From positions 1 to 58,994 of the IMG/VR virus record IMGVR_UViG_3300033151_000226: a DNA stretch of 58,994 bases; one strand, 5' to 3'. Positions within the stretch are counted from its first letter, which is position 1. Each line of letters begins with the position of its first letter. This DNA comes from a virus. The position numbers and the translations under genes are program-made. Shown one piece after another: positions 1 through 6,910 of this stretch. The notes below the pieces were generated by a model. The model saw nothing but the letters and a program-made list of their open reading frames with translations, searched no databases and was not told the DNA's origin.

Positions 1-51
1 TGGTGGATAGTCCCTGCCGCATTTAGGGCAATGTATGTCTCTCTCTTTCAT
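1..51 (-). CDS. 5' part of zinc-ribbon gene, cut by the window edge
   Basis: This is the duplicated first 17 codons of the gene that is complete at 58704-58931. It exists here only because of the terminal repeat and should not be counted as a second gene. It links the leftward early operon across the joint: transcription that has read the gene at 99-806 enters this reading frame next. Confidence 0.9.
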   Translation of the reverse strand, partial: MKERDIHCPKCGRDYPP

Positions 52-68
52 GTTGTTCCCCAAGGGTA

Positions 69-91
69 AGGCGGGGCACACGGCCCCGCCT
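69..91. other. GC-rich hairpin between two early genes
   Basis: AGGCGGGGC at 69-77 pairs with GCCCCGCCT at 83-91 around a 5-base loop (9 bp stem). It lies just past the stop of the 99-806 gene on the leftward transcript. No T-tract follows on either strand, so it is not a convincing intrinsic terminator. It may stabilise or process mRNA. The same hairpin is at 58949-58971 in the right-hand repeat. Confidence 0.6.
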
Positions 92-98
92 GTGGTGG

Positions 99-806
99 TT
101 ACGGCTGGCCTTTTACAAACTTCGGCCGTACTACGTTCGGACCATCTTCGGCACGTCTGCGGGCCACATCAACCGCTTGCTCCATGCGCCGGATAACTTC
201 GGCCGGGAGTTTCTCGGTCATGTATTCTTTCCATAACGGGCTTCGCGGATCCACGGCATTACCCCAACCTACCGAACGGTGGTTCGCTACAGTCTCTCCG
301 CGATAGTTCGGGTTCCTGCGCCACTGGCGGCTATACCGCTGCTCTGGTGTAAGTTTGCTGGCTGTTTCGTCGGTGCGCGTGTTGTAGTAACGATCACCGT
401 ACATGGCAAACTGCCCAAGCCGCAAGCCAACATTCATAAGCCAAAGCCCCTGATTGTTTGCATACACGTTCTTGCGCTGCTCGTCGGTATATTCCCGATC
501 AGGCACAAGGATCCCGTAATGCTGGCTTGACTTCTCCGCGGCTTCCACCTGGAACACGTCGCCATTGGCCAGCCAGTCGGCAACATACTCGTCGATCGCA
601 CGGATCCTCACACAACCATACTGATCGTGATCGCTGAAACCGTACTCGTCATACGTCACAATGTTGAGATCCGTCACATTCTGGTTTCCGCTATTCAGGA
701 TCAAGATCCCGTCTACGCGCACAGTACCAGTAATGCGGCCGTCGTCGATCAGTGGTGATATCGCGTCAATGATATCGCCGGTTGAAATATCTTGTAGTTC
801 ATTCAT
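99..806 (-). CDS. Hypothetical early protein, 235 aa
   Basis: I do not recognise the family. The product is soluble and acidic-to-neutral, with no signal peptide or membrane segment. The N-terminal 70 residues are rich in Ile, Val and Asp and look like a beta domain. The C-terminal third is rich in Arg and Trp (for example SRQWRRNPNYRGETVANH) and ends in basic helices. The start at 806 follows a GGAGTAAAAGGT ribosome-binding region. It is the last complete gene of the leftward early operon before the circular joint, 31 bases after the DUF2303-type gene, so a role in early takeover or in DNA metabolism with the recombination genes is likely but unproven. Confidence 0.75.
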   Translation of the reverse strand: MNELQDISTGDIIDAISPLIDDGRITGTVRVDGILILNSGNQNVTDLNIVTYDEYGFSDHDQYGCVRIRAIDEYVADWLANGDVFQVEAAEKSSQHYGILVPDREYTDEQRKNVYANNQGLWLMNVGLRLGQFAMYGDRYYNTRTDETASKLTPEQRYSRQWRRNPNYRGETVANHRSVGWGNAVDPRSPLWKEYMTEKLPAEVIRRMEQAVDVARRRAEDGPNVVRPKFVKGQP

Positions 807-837
807 ACCTTTTACTCCATGGTTAAAAACAATTTAC

Positions 838-1680
838 TTACTTACACCGATATACCGGCACCTTGGTATCCTTGGCGATCTGCTTCTCGATATCGCCTGA
901 CATTGCTTCCAGGGCGTCACCAAGGCGATAAAACCGATAACCAAGTAATACAGGATCCCCGTCGGCCTTCGGTGCTTCGATGATGATATCAGCCGTAAGC
1001 GTGATTTCGGGCCCACCATAAAACGGCGTTACCTTGATCGTCATTTGCTTTGGCAACGTCAACACCTTCTCGGTGGTGCTGTCGCTGCGGGTTGATACCT
1101 TCATGCTGTAAAGCAGCTCGGCACTGCCAGTATGCAGATCCTTACTTTCTTTGAACTCGCCCTTTGATAACAGTCGCAAGGTTTGGATGATCTCAAGAAG
1201 CTCCGCGCCTGCGGGATCCATCACGTCTGCCATGTTCTGATAAATGAAATCGGCAAACGTGGACTGCTTGAACTTGCGATCGTTCCCATTGAACCACGCC
1301 ACCCAGGACGGTGTAGATCTCGTCTGGTAGATAGCAAGGTGCTGGCCCCACATGGGCCCGTTCTTTGCTGCGCCGTCACCTGGGGCTTGGTGGTAGTCGA
1401 TAATTGCGCGGGCCGTGAGATCCCCGTTACCAACCGCGTCAAACTTGATGATCGTGGATTGCTCTTTGTGCTTGAGCAAATACGCCACAAACGATTTGAG
1501 ACACGTAATCTGGATAGTCTCTTTAACGCGCCGGGGCTTCTCCATACAATCGTCAAGCTGCGTGGTGGTCCAGCCTGGGGGAGCCACAACTACCGGCACT
1601 TCGTTTACATGGCCCAGGTACGGCGTTTCTGCCGCCATGATAGGAAACTCTTGTCCTGGGTTCTGTGTTGTTTCATTCAT
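838..1680 (-). CDS. DUF2303 (YfdQ-like) family protein
   Basis: This 280-residue protein matches the pattern I know for DUF2303, a phage and prophage family of unknown function. It has an N-terminal PPGW motif, a central region with an IIDYH motif followed by a His/Thr/Trp-rich stretch (QTRSTPSWVAWF) and the segment FADFIYQNMADV, then a C-terminal beta-rich half with TPFYGGPEITLTADI. In other phages the family sits in early recombination or replication operons, as here. The ATG overlaps the stop of the upstream gene (ATGAATGA), implying coupled translation. No catalytic motif is evident. Function is inferred only from its place in the recombination operon. Confidence 0.8.
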   Translation of the reverse strand: MNETTQNPGQEFPIMAAETPYLGHVNEVPVVVAPPGWTTTQLDDCMEKPRRVKETIQITCLKSFVAYLLKHKEQSTIIKFDAVGNGDLTARAIIDYHQAPGDGAAKNGPMWGQHLAIYQTRSTPSWVAWFNGNDRKFKQSTFADFIYQNMADVMDPAGAELLEIIQTLRLLSKGEFKESKDLHTGSAELLYSMKVSTRSDSTTEKVLTLPKQMTIKVTPFYGGPEITLTADIIIEAPKADGDPVLLGYRFYRLGDALEAMSGDIEKQIAKDTKVPVYRCK

Positions 1681-2027
1681 TGGTTGTCGGTCCCTGTAGC
1701 TTCGGTGGCTTCAACAACACTTGCCATACCGGGCAGTGGGTTTTGAAGCGGATCGTCGCGCTGTAGGCCGTCGTCGCTATTCACGTAGAACAGTGAGATT
1801 GGCCGTCCGAGCTCTGGCGCCGTTCCCTTGATTGACGGCCGGATCTCCATTTGCTCGTTGCTTGGGCCGCGGGGGTGAAGGGCCAGTGTTACCGAGATCT
1901 TCCCGGCCCGGCCCGTTTTGCGAATAGCCGAGATCACTTCCGTCATTTCGTCGGTGAGCTCGTCAATCAGCCTTCCGTTATTGATTTCCCTCAATACATG
2001 ATCGAAGGGTCTGATAGCTTGTTTCAT
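1677..2027 (-). CDS. Conserved early phage protein, 116 aa
   Basis: The protein starts with a helical segment (IRPFDHVLREINNGRLIDELTD), then a beta segment (GKISVTLALHPRG) and ends with LFYVNSDDGLQRDDPLQ. I recall this layout from uncharacterised phage proteins next to DUF2303 genes, but no function is known to me. The start ATG overlaps the stop of the preceding gene (ATGA) and is preceded by AGAGGAAAACC, a good ribosome-binding site. It also overlaps the next gene, so both are probably made in step. Confidence 0.75.
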   Translation of the reverse strand: MKQAIRPFDHVLREINNGRLIDELTDEMTEVISAIRKTGRAGKISVTLALHPRGPSNEQMEIRPSIKGTAPELGRPISLFYVNSDDGLQRDDPLQNPLPGMASVVEATEATGTDNQ

Positions 2028-2374
2028 TGGTTTTCCTCTTTAAGTGCGGTGAGTATTTCTTCCCTCTTTGGAATGTCGGGAAGGTCGAGAATCGTTTGTG
2101 TAAAGGTTGTAGCCATGTGCATGGCGGTGGCATGGTTGCGCTTGAGTAGCGCGTCCATGGTTGGATCCCCGGTATCAGTTCGCATGATCCGAGCGCGTAA
2201 ATCTGTCAACATCTGGACGGGGCAACCGTAGTATGCAACGGCCCGCCATGGGCCCAGGCCGCTACCGTCTTTCTTTATTGCCCGCTGGTAAATGATCCAG
2301 TTCAGGGTATTGATTCCATAGGCCCAGTGATCGCCCAGGGTGAACATGGGTTTTACGTCGTATTTTTTGCTCAC
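2024..2374 (-). CDS. Hypothetical early protein, GTG start
   Basis: A 116-residue soluble protein of no family I recognise. It contains a hydrophobic aromatic stretch (LGDHWAYGINTLNWIIYQRA) and a helical C-terminus. I place the start at the GTG at 2374, which overlaps the stop of the upstream gene (GTGA) and follows AGGAAAAGAAA by a normal distance. An in-frame ATG 33 bases further upstream would force a longer overlap and has no better site. It is coupled by a 4-base overlap to the next gene. Confidence 0.65.
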   Translation of the reverse strand: MSKKYDVKPMFTLGDHWAYGINTLNWIIYQRAIKKDGSGLGPWRAVAYYGCPVQMLTDLRARIMRTDTGDPTMDALLKRNHATAMHMATTFTQTILDLPDIPKREEILTALKEENQ

Positions 2375-2568
2375 TTTCTTTTCCTGTGCTGGTTGACATT
2401 GGGGCAAGTGGCAAAATGTGAAATATGCCGTTTCGGATCGAAATCAGTCTCGTCCTCGTCGTCTACAGAATCAGGATCCACTGGGATATTTTTTCCTGCC
2501 GTTGTTTTCATCCATATAATGTAAGCGTGACAGGACCGGCATTGAGGAAGGTTTAATTTTCCGTTCAT
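2371..2568 (-). CDS. Small zinc-ribbon-like protein
   Basis: A 65-residue protein with CRSCHAYIIWMKT near the N-terminus and HISHFATC near the C-terminus. The Cys-x2-Cys and the later His/Cys pair fit a small metal-binding fold. The GKNIPVDPDS stretch between them is typical of small phage zinc-ribbon proteins of unknown role. The open frame extends 46 codons upstream, but that part overlaps two other genes. The ATG at 2568 overlaps the stop of the micro-gene before it (ATGA) and is the better start. Confidence 0.65.
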   Translation of the reverse strand: MNGKLNLPQCRSCHAYIIWMKTTAGKNIPVDPDSVDDEDETDFDPKRHISHFATCPNVNQHRKRK

Positions 2569-2672
2569 TGCTTGTACGCCATGAGTGCTTGAAGGAATCC
2601 GGCAATGTAGGCCCAAAAGACAATCATGGTAACGAACATTGCTTCGATTAACAGGTGTATGAATTTTTTCAC
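2565..2672 (-). CDS. 35-aa single-span membrane protein, GTG start
   Basis: A very small gene inside what looks like a gap. Its GTG overlaps the stop of the 2669-3034 gene (GTGA), its stop overlaps the next start (ATGA), and AAAGGA lies 9 bases upstream. The product starts MKKFIHLLIEAMFVTMIVFW and is almost wholly one hydrophobic helix with a basic N-terminus. This could be an early membrane-active peptide, a holin-like or inhibitory factor. The function is unknown. The double coupling and ribosome-binding site make a real gene more likely than chance. Confidence 0.6.
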   Translation of the reverse strand: MKKFIHLLIEAMFVTMIVFWAYIAGFLQALMAYKQ

Positions 2673-3034
2673 CACTTATATTCCTTTGGCTTTGAATCAA
2701 AGTCACTCGGCTTCAACTCTGGCAAGGTCACAACTTCCGTTCCCTTACTGATCTGGATCCTGGTGCGGAAGAAGCCCCGGTACTGCGGGTACTCCCGCAT
2801 AAACTGACGAGCCAAAAATGGCGCATGATTGTTGTTGATTTTGAAATCGTCCGGCCCAACTACTGCTTGGTCTGTTTCCCACCGGATCCGCTCGATAATA
2901 CTCTTGGCTGCTGCGTTCTGGAATCCCTGGTGTATTCTCTGAAAAGTGAATTTCAAGAATAGCTGATATACAAGTGGGTGCTTGGTGATGAAATTATCAT
3001 ACTGTTCCTGCATTTGATCGTGTCTGTTTTCCAT
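2669..3034 (-). CDS. Conserved early phage protein, 121 aa
   Basis: A soluble helical protein containing a central NNHAPFLARQFMREYPQYRG block followed by FFRTR. I remember this block from uncharacterised proteins in recombination and replication modules of many phages, but it has no firm name. An N-terminal helix with YDNFITKHPLVYQLFLKFTF precedes it. It lies 90 bases after ssb and before a chain of small overlapping genes. A DNA-binding role would fit the basic, aromatic block and the neighbours. That is inference. Confidence 0.7.
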   Translation of the reverse strand: MENRHDQMQEQYDNFITKHPLVYQLFLKFTFQRIHQGFQNAAAKSIIERIRWETDQAVVGPDDFKINNNHAPFLARQFMREYPQYRGFFRTRIQISKGTEVVTLPELKPSDFDSKPKEYKW

Positions 3035-3124
3035 GGTGCTCTCCGTTCGTTAAATTGCCCCGGCCGGAAGGGGCCGGGGACTTGTGCCCCACCCGAAGGC
3101 GGGGGCTTGGTGGTGGCGACGTAT

Positions 3125-3574
3125 TCAGAAAGGTATGTCGTCGTCCTCGAAGTCACTGGCGTTCTGGACCGGCTGCGCTGGCTTGTTTGCCTGCTGGTTC
3201 CTAAACCCGCCCTGGCCCTGCTGCTGGCCGCCGTCGCCCCGGCTACCAAGCATCTGCATATCCTTCGCTACGATCTCAGTGGTATAACGATCAGCTCCGC
3301 TTTTATCCTGCCACTTGCGGGTCTGCAACTTGCCCTCGATGTAAACCTGGGATCCTTTACGCAAGTATTCGCCTATGATCTCGGCCAACCGCTGAAACGC
3401 TACGATCCGGTGCCATTCGGTCTTGGTTACTTTTTCCCCGGTCTGCTTGTCGTTCCAGCTTTCCGACGTGGCCACACTGATATTGGCAATGGCCGCCCCG
3501 GAAGCGGTGTACTTCATTTCCGGGTCTTGACCCAGGTTGCCTACGATAATTACTTTGTTTACGCCTTTACTCAT
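3125..3574 (-). CDS. ssb: Single-stranded DNA-binding protein
   Basis: A 149-residue OB-fold protein of normal bacterial SSB size. The N-terminus ([19 protein letters not shown]), the central WHRIVAF and [11 protein letters not shown] motifs and the Gly/Gln-rich tail ending DDDIPF are all diagnostic. The acidic tip DDDIPF is the part that recruits partner proteins in bacterial SSB. It coats single-stranded DNA during replication and annealing and probably works with ERF and the exonuclease encoded just upstream in the same operon. The start overlaps the preceding stop by 4 bases. Confidence 0.97.
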   Translation of the reverse strand: MSKGVNKVIIVGNLGQDPEMKYTASGAAIANISVATSESWNDKQTGEKVTKTEWHRIVAFQRLAEIIGEYLRKGSQVYIEGKLQTRKWQDKSGADRYTTEIVAKDMQMLGSRGDGGQQQGQGGFRNQQANKPAQPVQNASDFEDDDIPF

Positions 3575-3831
3575 ATTTCTCTTACTCCGTTTCTTGATTC
3601 TATCCAGTTGATTATTTCTTTAACATCACCGACCACCCTGTACCCGGTTTCTTCGTCACCAACGCCCTCGGTTGTTGTAACCCAACACTCATCTTCACGA
3701 TCATACGAAGGATAAATGGCAACGATTTTATCCCTGTCGATGTAAAGTGGCTTGGTAGTAAAACGGGGGCCATCCAGCCCGGTACCATCAGTCACAACCA
3801 TTTCAAACTCAACAAACCACTTATCTTTCAT
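3571..3831 (-). CDS. Hypothetical early protein, 86 aa
   Basis: An acidic protein with a mostly beta pattern ([13 protein letters not shown], then [20 protein letters not shown]) and a C-terminal helix ([13 protein letters not shown]). I do not recognise the family. The frame is open far upstream, but only inside the exonuclease gene. The ATG at 3831 overlaps the exonuclease stop (ATGA) and has AGGAAA in front, so it is the chosen start. It sits between the exonuclease and ssb genes, so it may be an accessory or inhibitor of recombination. Confidence 0.7.
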   Translation of the reverse strand: MKDKWFVEFEMVVTDGTGLDGPRFTTKPLYIDRDKIVAIYPSYDREDECWVTTTEGVGDEETGYRVVGDVKEIINWIESRNGVREI

Positions 3832-4514
3832 GCTGCTTTCCTCTGTGGTATTTCGACGCCAAGGCTCTCGATCTCCTGCGCCATGCTTTCGGTGAACTGG
3901 TTTATAGCAGATCTGACCTTGACCGTGTATGCGTCGGCCTTCACCAGCACGTACAACGGGGGCAACTTGGGATGATGTGATTGGAAGTACCAGCGTTGCA
4001 GGCCGGTGATCGCCATGGACCAGTGACACTGTTGCTTGTACTTGGTCGGCAAGGCTTCGGCCGTGTAGAGCTCGAAACGCCCAAACTCCTTCATCAAGTA
4101 CGGCCGGGCCATGCGTCGATATCCGATATGCGTCCGGGCCTTCGGGCACTTAGTCTCCCATCCCATCCCGGCACCTGGCAGCTCGATCAATCCATCAGGT
4201 GAGCAACCAGCTGAACCGGCGTCATTGGTGATCCACGCAACTTCCCGGATCTCCATGCCGGTTTCCATTTCAAACAATCCCCTGGCTTCTGCTTCGTACT
4301 CGATACCGCGATCGAGATCCTCAGACTTAAACTTGTCTTTCTCGCTGGTGAGTCCGAGCATGGCTTCTATCAGCTCGTCACAGTACATTGCGGCCGAACT
4401 CTGTATCTTTCCGGCGACACTTACTACCTTGCTGGCGCCGGACGCACTGGGGATCCCTTTCTTGAGCTCGAACCATTCATCGGTCATTTGTGCAATGTGG
4501 TCGTAGATAATCAT
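3828..4514 (-). CDS. YqaJ-type exonuclease
   Basis: A 228-residue nuclease of the YqaJ/lambda-exonuclease family (PD-(D/E)xK fold), which resects 5' ends of double-stranded DNA to give 3' tails for annealing. Visible motifs are the acidic helix RGIEYEAEARGLFEMETG (residues 69-86), SPDGLIE with D107, and WETKCP with E120 and K122, the core catalytic triad. It is encoded directly after the coiled-coil protein and ERF and before SSB, a classic two-component recombinase set. The start shares one base with the upstream stop (TGATG). Confidence 0.92.
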   Translation of the reverse strand: MIIYDHIAQMTDEWFELKKGIPSASGASKVVSVAGKIQSSAAMYCDELIEAMLGLTSEKDKFKSEDLDRGIEYEAEARGLFEMETGMEIREVAWITNDAGSAGCSPDGLIELPGAGMGWETKCPKARTHIGYRRMARPYLMKEFGRFELYTAEALPTKYKQQCHWSMAITGLQRWYFQSHHPKLPPLYVLVKADAYTVKVRSAINQFTESMAQEIESLGVEIPQRKAA

Positions 4515-5440
4515 CAGTAGTTCACCTGCATGTGGGGGATCTTGCCAGTGATAACCAATGTAGCAACGTCTATGGCCTGTTCGTGATTAAACCCATGTTC
4601 CATAAAAGCCGCAACAATCTCATTGTTGATTTTGCGCTGGTGTTCCAGGTCGTCTGCGCGGGCTTTATCGCCAGCTGCGCGGGCTTCCTCAATCCCGGCC
4701 AGTCGCCTGCGCTCATGCTCGGCTTCGTCGGCCGCTTTCTGCTCGGCTTCCCGTCGTGCGTTCTCTGCACGTTCCTCGGCTTCGCGTTCAGCTGTTGCGG
4801 CCCGGTCCTCGGCTTCGCGTATTTTCTCAGCACTCTCAAGCCGCACCCGTTCCCGTTCATCCTCGCGGGCCTTTTCTTCCCGTTCTCTCGTTTCTTCCTC
4901 GGCAAGCCTGAGTCGTTCCTTTTCTTCGAGTTCGGCAATGCGGGCTTCCTGGGCCTTGACCTTTTCCTCACGCAACCAAAGCTCGTGCAGGGCGTAGGCT
5001 TCTTCCTCGTCTGCTACCAGCTTGTCGGCGTCGGCTTCGGCCTGGGCAATCTTTTCCTGCTCGGCTTCCCAGTCGGTAAGTGGCTTGCGAACTTCGTCCC
5101 GAAGCTCGTCCAGGTACTCGCGGGAATGTTTACGCCGGTTGTCGATCTCTTTAATGGCCGCCTTTTGTTCGGCTACCAGATCCTTACCAGCTTTGTCGAT
5201 CGTGGTCTTGGACCGAGCCACATTGTAAGCAGTGGCCGCGATAAACTTCCGGCCGTCTACTGTTGAGAGATCCGGCACAAACGACATTGCTTCTGTGCGA
5301 ATACCCACAAGCATACCGTCCAGAAACTTACCCTCTTTATCGAACAGCTGTAGTGCGTTGACGTTCTCGATAGGTACGAGTTGTGTGGGCTCGGTTACTT
5401 TCTTTGCCGCCCGTTTCTTGGTTACTTTTTTCTTAGTCAT
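4514..5440 (-). CDS. Long coiled-coil protein of the recombination operon
   Basis: This 308-residue protein has a basic Lys/Arg-rich N-terminus (residues 1-16), a folded region to about residue 80 and a long charged helix from about 80 to 270. That helix is nearly continuous in Glu, Arg and Ala and reads as a coiled coil. A short C-terminal domain ends with DVATLVITGKIPHMQVNY. Proteins of this shape occur between annealing protein and exonuclease genes in other phages, where they may be SMC-like or nuclease-modulating, but I know no proven function. The start overlaps the ERF stop by 8 bases (ATGACTAA). Confidence 0.8.
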   Translation of the reverse strand: MTKKKVTKKRAAKKVTEPTQLVPIENVNALQLFDKEGKFLDGMLVGIRTEAMSFVPDLSTVDGRKFIAATAYNVARSKTTIDKAGKDLVAEQKAAIKEIDNRRKHSREYLDELRDEVRKPLTDWEAEQEKIAQAEADADKLVADEEEAYALHELWLREEKVKAQEARIAELEEKERLRLAEEETREREEKAREDERERVRLESAEKIREAEDRAATAEREAEERAENARREAEQKAADEAEHERRRLAGIEEARAAGDKARADDLEHQRKINNEIVAAFMEHGFNHEQAIDVATLVITGKIPHMQVNY

Positions 5441-6299
5441 TACCGTTCTCCTGCATTGAGTATTTACGCATTATCAGGTTTTCAATCACTGTCCAGTTTT
5501 GCTCCCTGATATCCTCCAGGCAATCAACCCCCTGCCATTTAAGTAGGTGCGCTTCATCAGCTGCCCCGGCTTCGATCGCTTCTTTGATTACACATACCTG
5601 CTTATCGTCGATCGTCGCTACTGGGCCGGTGTTGCCGTCGTTATCAACGTCCTGCGTAGTAGTGAAGTTAAATATCAAGCCCATCAAAATTACTCTGGCA
5701 TACGTTATGGCTGATTTGGTTCCGTGAATAACGGTTTTATTGACGGTTCCTTGTGGCCCGCGAGTATCGGCCGGAAGGTCAACGTGATACGTCTTTGTGT
5801 ACCCACCAACATGATTGAGCTCGGCCAAGGTGCGGAACCAACCATCATCAATAAGTCTCTGGCTGGCACAGTCGCCAGTGCTAAATGAAAGCGAGAAACC
5901 CTCTTTCGTGTAGTGCGGAGCCAGCGCACTTACAATGGTTGTGAGTTTTGAGTAACGGCTACCTGTTTGGTCGTTCTCAGCATCAGCAATAACCGGCTCG
6001 ATACTTTCCTGCACCGTGGCCATGGCCACAACAAATGCGTGCTTGGCCTGCCGATCTTCCCAACGCTCCTGTAGATCCATCAGTTTTTCTAACTTCTCTA
6101 CATCAACGTCCTGGGCGGCCGCGACTGCGATCATCTGAACATACGGGTTCGCATCTACGATTGCCGGGGTCAGATCCTTTTTTATGGTGAGCCCGGTATT
6201 TTCAACGTTACCGTGTTCCGGGAAAGGTTCGATGTGTTTGCTTTTGGGGGGATCCCCGAAGGGTACTACCTGTTCGTGCTCTATCGTTCTTCCGTTCAT
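5433..6299 (-). CDS. erf: ERF-family single-strand annealing protein
   Basis: The product (288 residues from the chosen start) belongs to the ERF superfamily, which anneals complementary single strands in phage recombination. Supporting motifs are the central block SKLTTIVSALAPHYTKEGF followed by SLSFSTGD, and the later GTKSAITYARVILMGLIFNF. The frame opens at 6326, but the ATG at 6299 follows AAAGGAAAGCAC, a good ribosome-binding site, so I start there. It is the first large gene of the leftward early operon, followed by a coiled-coil protein, exonuclease and SSB. Together these form a recombination system suited to circularising or concatenating the genome. Confidence 0.9.
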   Translation of the reverse strand: MNGRTIEHEQVVPFGDPPKSKHIEPFPEHGNVENTGLTIKKDLTPAIVDANPYVQMIAVAAAQDVDVEKLEKLMDLQERWEDRQAKHAFVVAMATVQESIEPVIADAENDQTGSRYSKLTTIVSALAPHYTKEGFSLSFSTGDCASQRLIDDGWFRTLAELNHVGGYTKTYHVDLPADTRGPQGTVNKTVIHGTKSAITYARVILMGLIFNFTTTQDVDNDGNTGPVATIDDKQVCVIKEAIEAGAADEAHLLKWQGVDCLEDIREQNWTVIENLIMRKYSMQENGND

Positions 6300-6426
6300 G
6301 TGCTTTCCTTTGTTGGTAGATATCAAGACGCTCGGTTGCGTCCAGGGGTATTGTGCTTGGTGTGATTATCATTCTGCGCGAATGGTCACGGCCGATCTGG
6401 CGCCGGATCCAAGCGGATAGTTTCAT
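6208..6426 (-). CDS. Possible 72-aa basic protein overlapping ERF
   Basis: The frame starts MKLSAWIRRQIGRDHSRRM, with the ATG overlapping the stop of the micro-gene before it (ATGA). It runs 92 bases into the ERF gene in another frame. The product is strongly basic and unlike any family I know. The first 42 codons lie outside ERF and would otherwise be an unexplained gap. The long overlap lowers confidence. It might be a short leader peptide that couples translation into ERF. Confidence 0.4.
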   Translation of the reverse strand: MKLSAWIRRQIGRDHSRRMIITPSTIPLDATERLDIYQQRKAHERKNDRARTGSTLRGSPQKQTHRTFPGTR

Positions 6427-6503
6427 AACTGGAACTTCCTGTAGAGCCACACGCCAGCCATGGAAGCCAGTGTGCAGACCACAAAAAGGAGGAAATAAAA
6501 CAT
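6423..6503 (-). CDS. Possible 26-aa membrane peptide, leaderless
   Basis: A tiny frame beginning MFYFLLFVVCTLASMAGVWL, one hydrophobic helix with a basic end. Its stop overlaps the next start (ATGA). No ribosome-binding site is present, but the predicted leftward start of transcription falls about on its ATG, so it would be read as a leaderless message. It would be the first product of the leftward early operon. Small size makes this tentative. Confidence 0.4.
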   Translation of the reverse strand: MFYFLLFVVCTLASMAGVWLYRKFQL

Positions 6504-6509
6504 ACATCT

Positions 6510-6538
6510 ATTAAACCAAAAGATTGGCTATCAATCAA
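6510..6538 (-). promoter_or_regulatory. Leftward early promoter
   Basis: On the minus strand, TTGATT (6538-6533) and TTTAAT (6515-6510) are separated by 17 bases and face the leftward operon. The predicted start is near 6503. Both boxes match the sigma-70 consensus at 4 of 6 positions, so this is a moderate promoter that may be regulated by the palindrome inside it. Confidence 0.5.
6522..6536. promoter_or_regulatory. Candidate operator palindrome
   Basis: GATTG and CATTC-type symmetry is exact here: GATTG (6522-6526), 5 bases, then CAATC (6532-6536). It lies across the spacer and -35 box of the leftward promoter, where a bound repressor would block polymerase. The natural candidate to bind it is the Cro/CI-like protein encoded 70 bases away. 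No second copy was found, so this is tentative. Confidence 0.4.
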
Positions 6539-6569
6539 CTATATATAAGGAGTAATGTCACATTTGTTA

Positions 6570-6599
6570 TTGACCTACTCCATTCCTTTGGCTGATAAT
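6570..6599 (+). promoter_or_regulatory. Rightward early promoter
   Basis: TTGACC (6570-6575) and GATAAT (6594-6599) with an 18-base spacer each match the sigma-70 consensus at 5 of 6 positions. The first transcribed base should be at or one base before the ATG at 6607, which would make the repressor message leaderless, as lambda cI is from its maintenance promoter. Confidence 0.65.
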
Positions 6600-6606
6600 C
6601 AGAAAC

Positions 6607-6837
6607 ATGAAAGCAAAAGACGTGAAACACATAGCCCATTGCCGCCTTGTAGCCCTTACTGAACGTCTTGGGAACAAGATTGCGGCCGTGAACATGGTTA
6701 CAGAAAACAACGGTCCATCAGAGTCTTGGACGCGGAAGTTCTTAAATGAGGAGATCACCAACCCCACGGTTGATCGCCTGGATGAGCTGATCGCTGCACT
6801 GGACCTGATTGACAAAGCGGAAAAAGCCGCCGCATAA
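6607..6837 (+). CDS. Cro/CI-like helix-turn-helix regulator
   Basis: A 76-residue, single-domain DNA-binding protein. Helices around VALTERLGNKIAAVNMVTEN and SESWTRKFLNEEITNPTVDR fit a Cro/C1-type helix-turn-helix, and the DELIAALDLIDKAEKAAA tail is a final helix. There is no C-terminal peptidase or dimer domain, so it resembles Cro rather than a cleavable CI. It is the first rightward gene and has no ribosome-binding site, consistent with a leaderless message. It probably controls the divergent promoters at 6.5 kb. With no integrase in the genome, its role is more likely timing of early expression than lysogeny. Confidence 0.75.
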   Translation: MKAKDVKHIAHCRLVALTERLGNKIAAVNMVTENNGPSESWTRKFLNEEITNPTVDRLDELIAALDLIDKAEKAAA

Positions 6838-6910
6838 CCCAAGGTACAATAATTGTACCCAACACTTTACAGGGGATAAGCGTGCTACATATAGAAAGGG
6901 CCATAATGTA

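Larger units (their letters stand above)
1..114. repeat. Terminal direct repeat, left copy
   Basis: Bases 1-114 are identical to 58881-58994. The repeat starts in the middle of a coding sequence, so the cut looks arbitrary and the unit is a circle, or a circularly permuted genome, of 58,880 bp. A genuine short terminal repeat of the virion DNA cannot be excluded from sequence alone. Confidence 0.95.

Noticed and set aside
69-91. Hairpin as a terminator between the 99-806 gene and the zinc-ribbon gene
   Set aside because: The stem is strong but no T-tract follows on either strand, and the genes look like one operon across the joint.
2978-3715. 245-codon plus-strand frame over ssb
   Set aside because: The minus strand has an unmistakable SSB. 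The antisense protein is a hydrophobic shadow.
6607-6837. Evidence for a temperate lifestyle
   Set aside because: A small Cro/CI-like protein alone is not enough. I see no integrase, excisionase, attachment site or partition genes.
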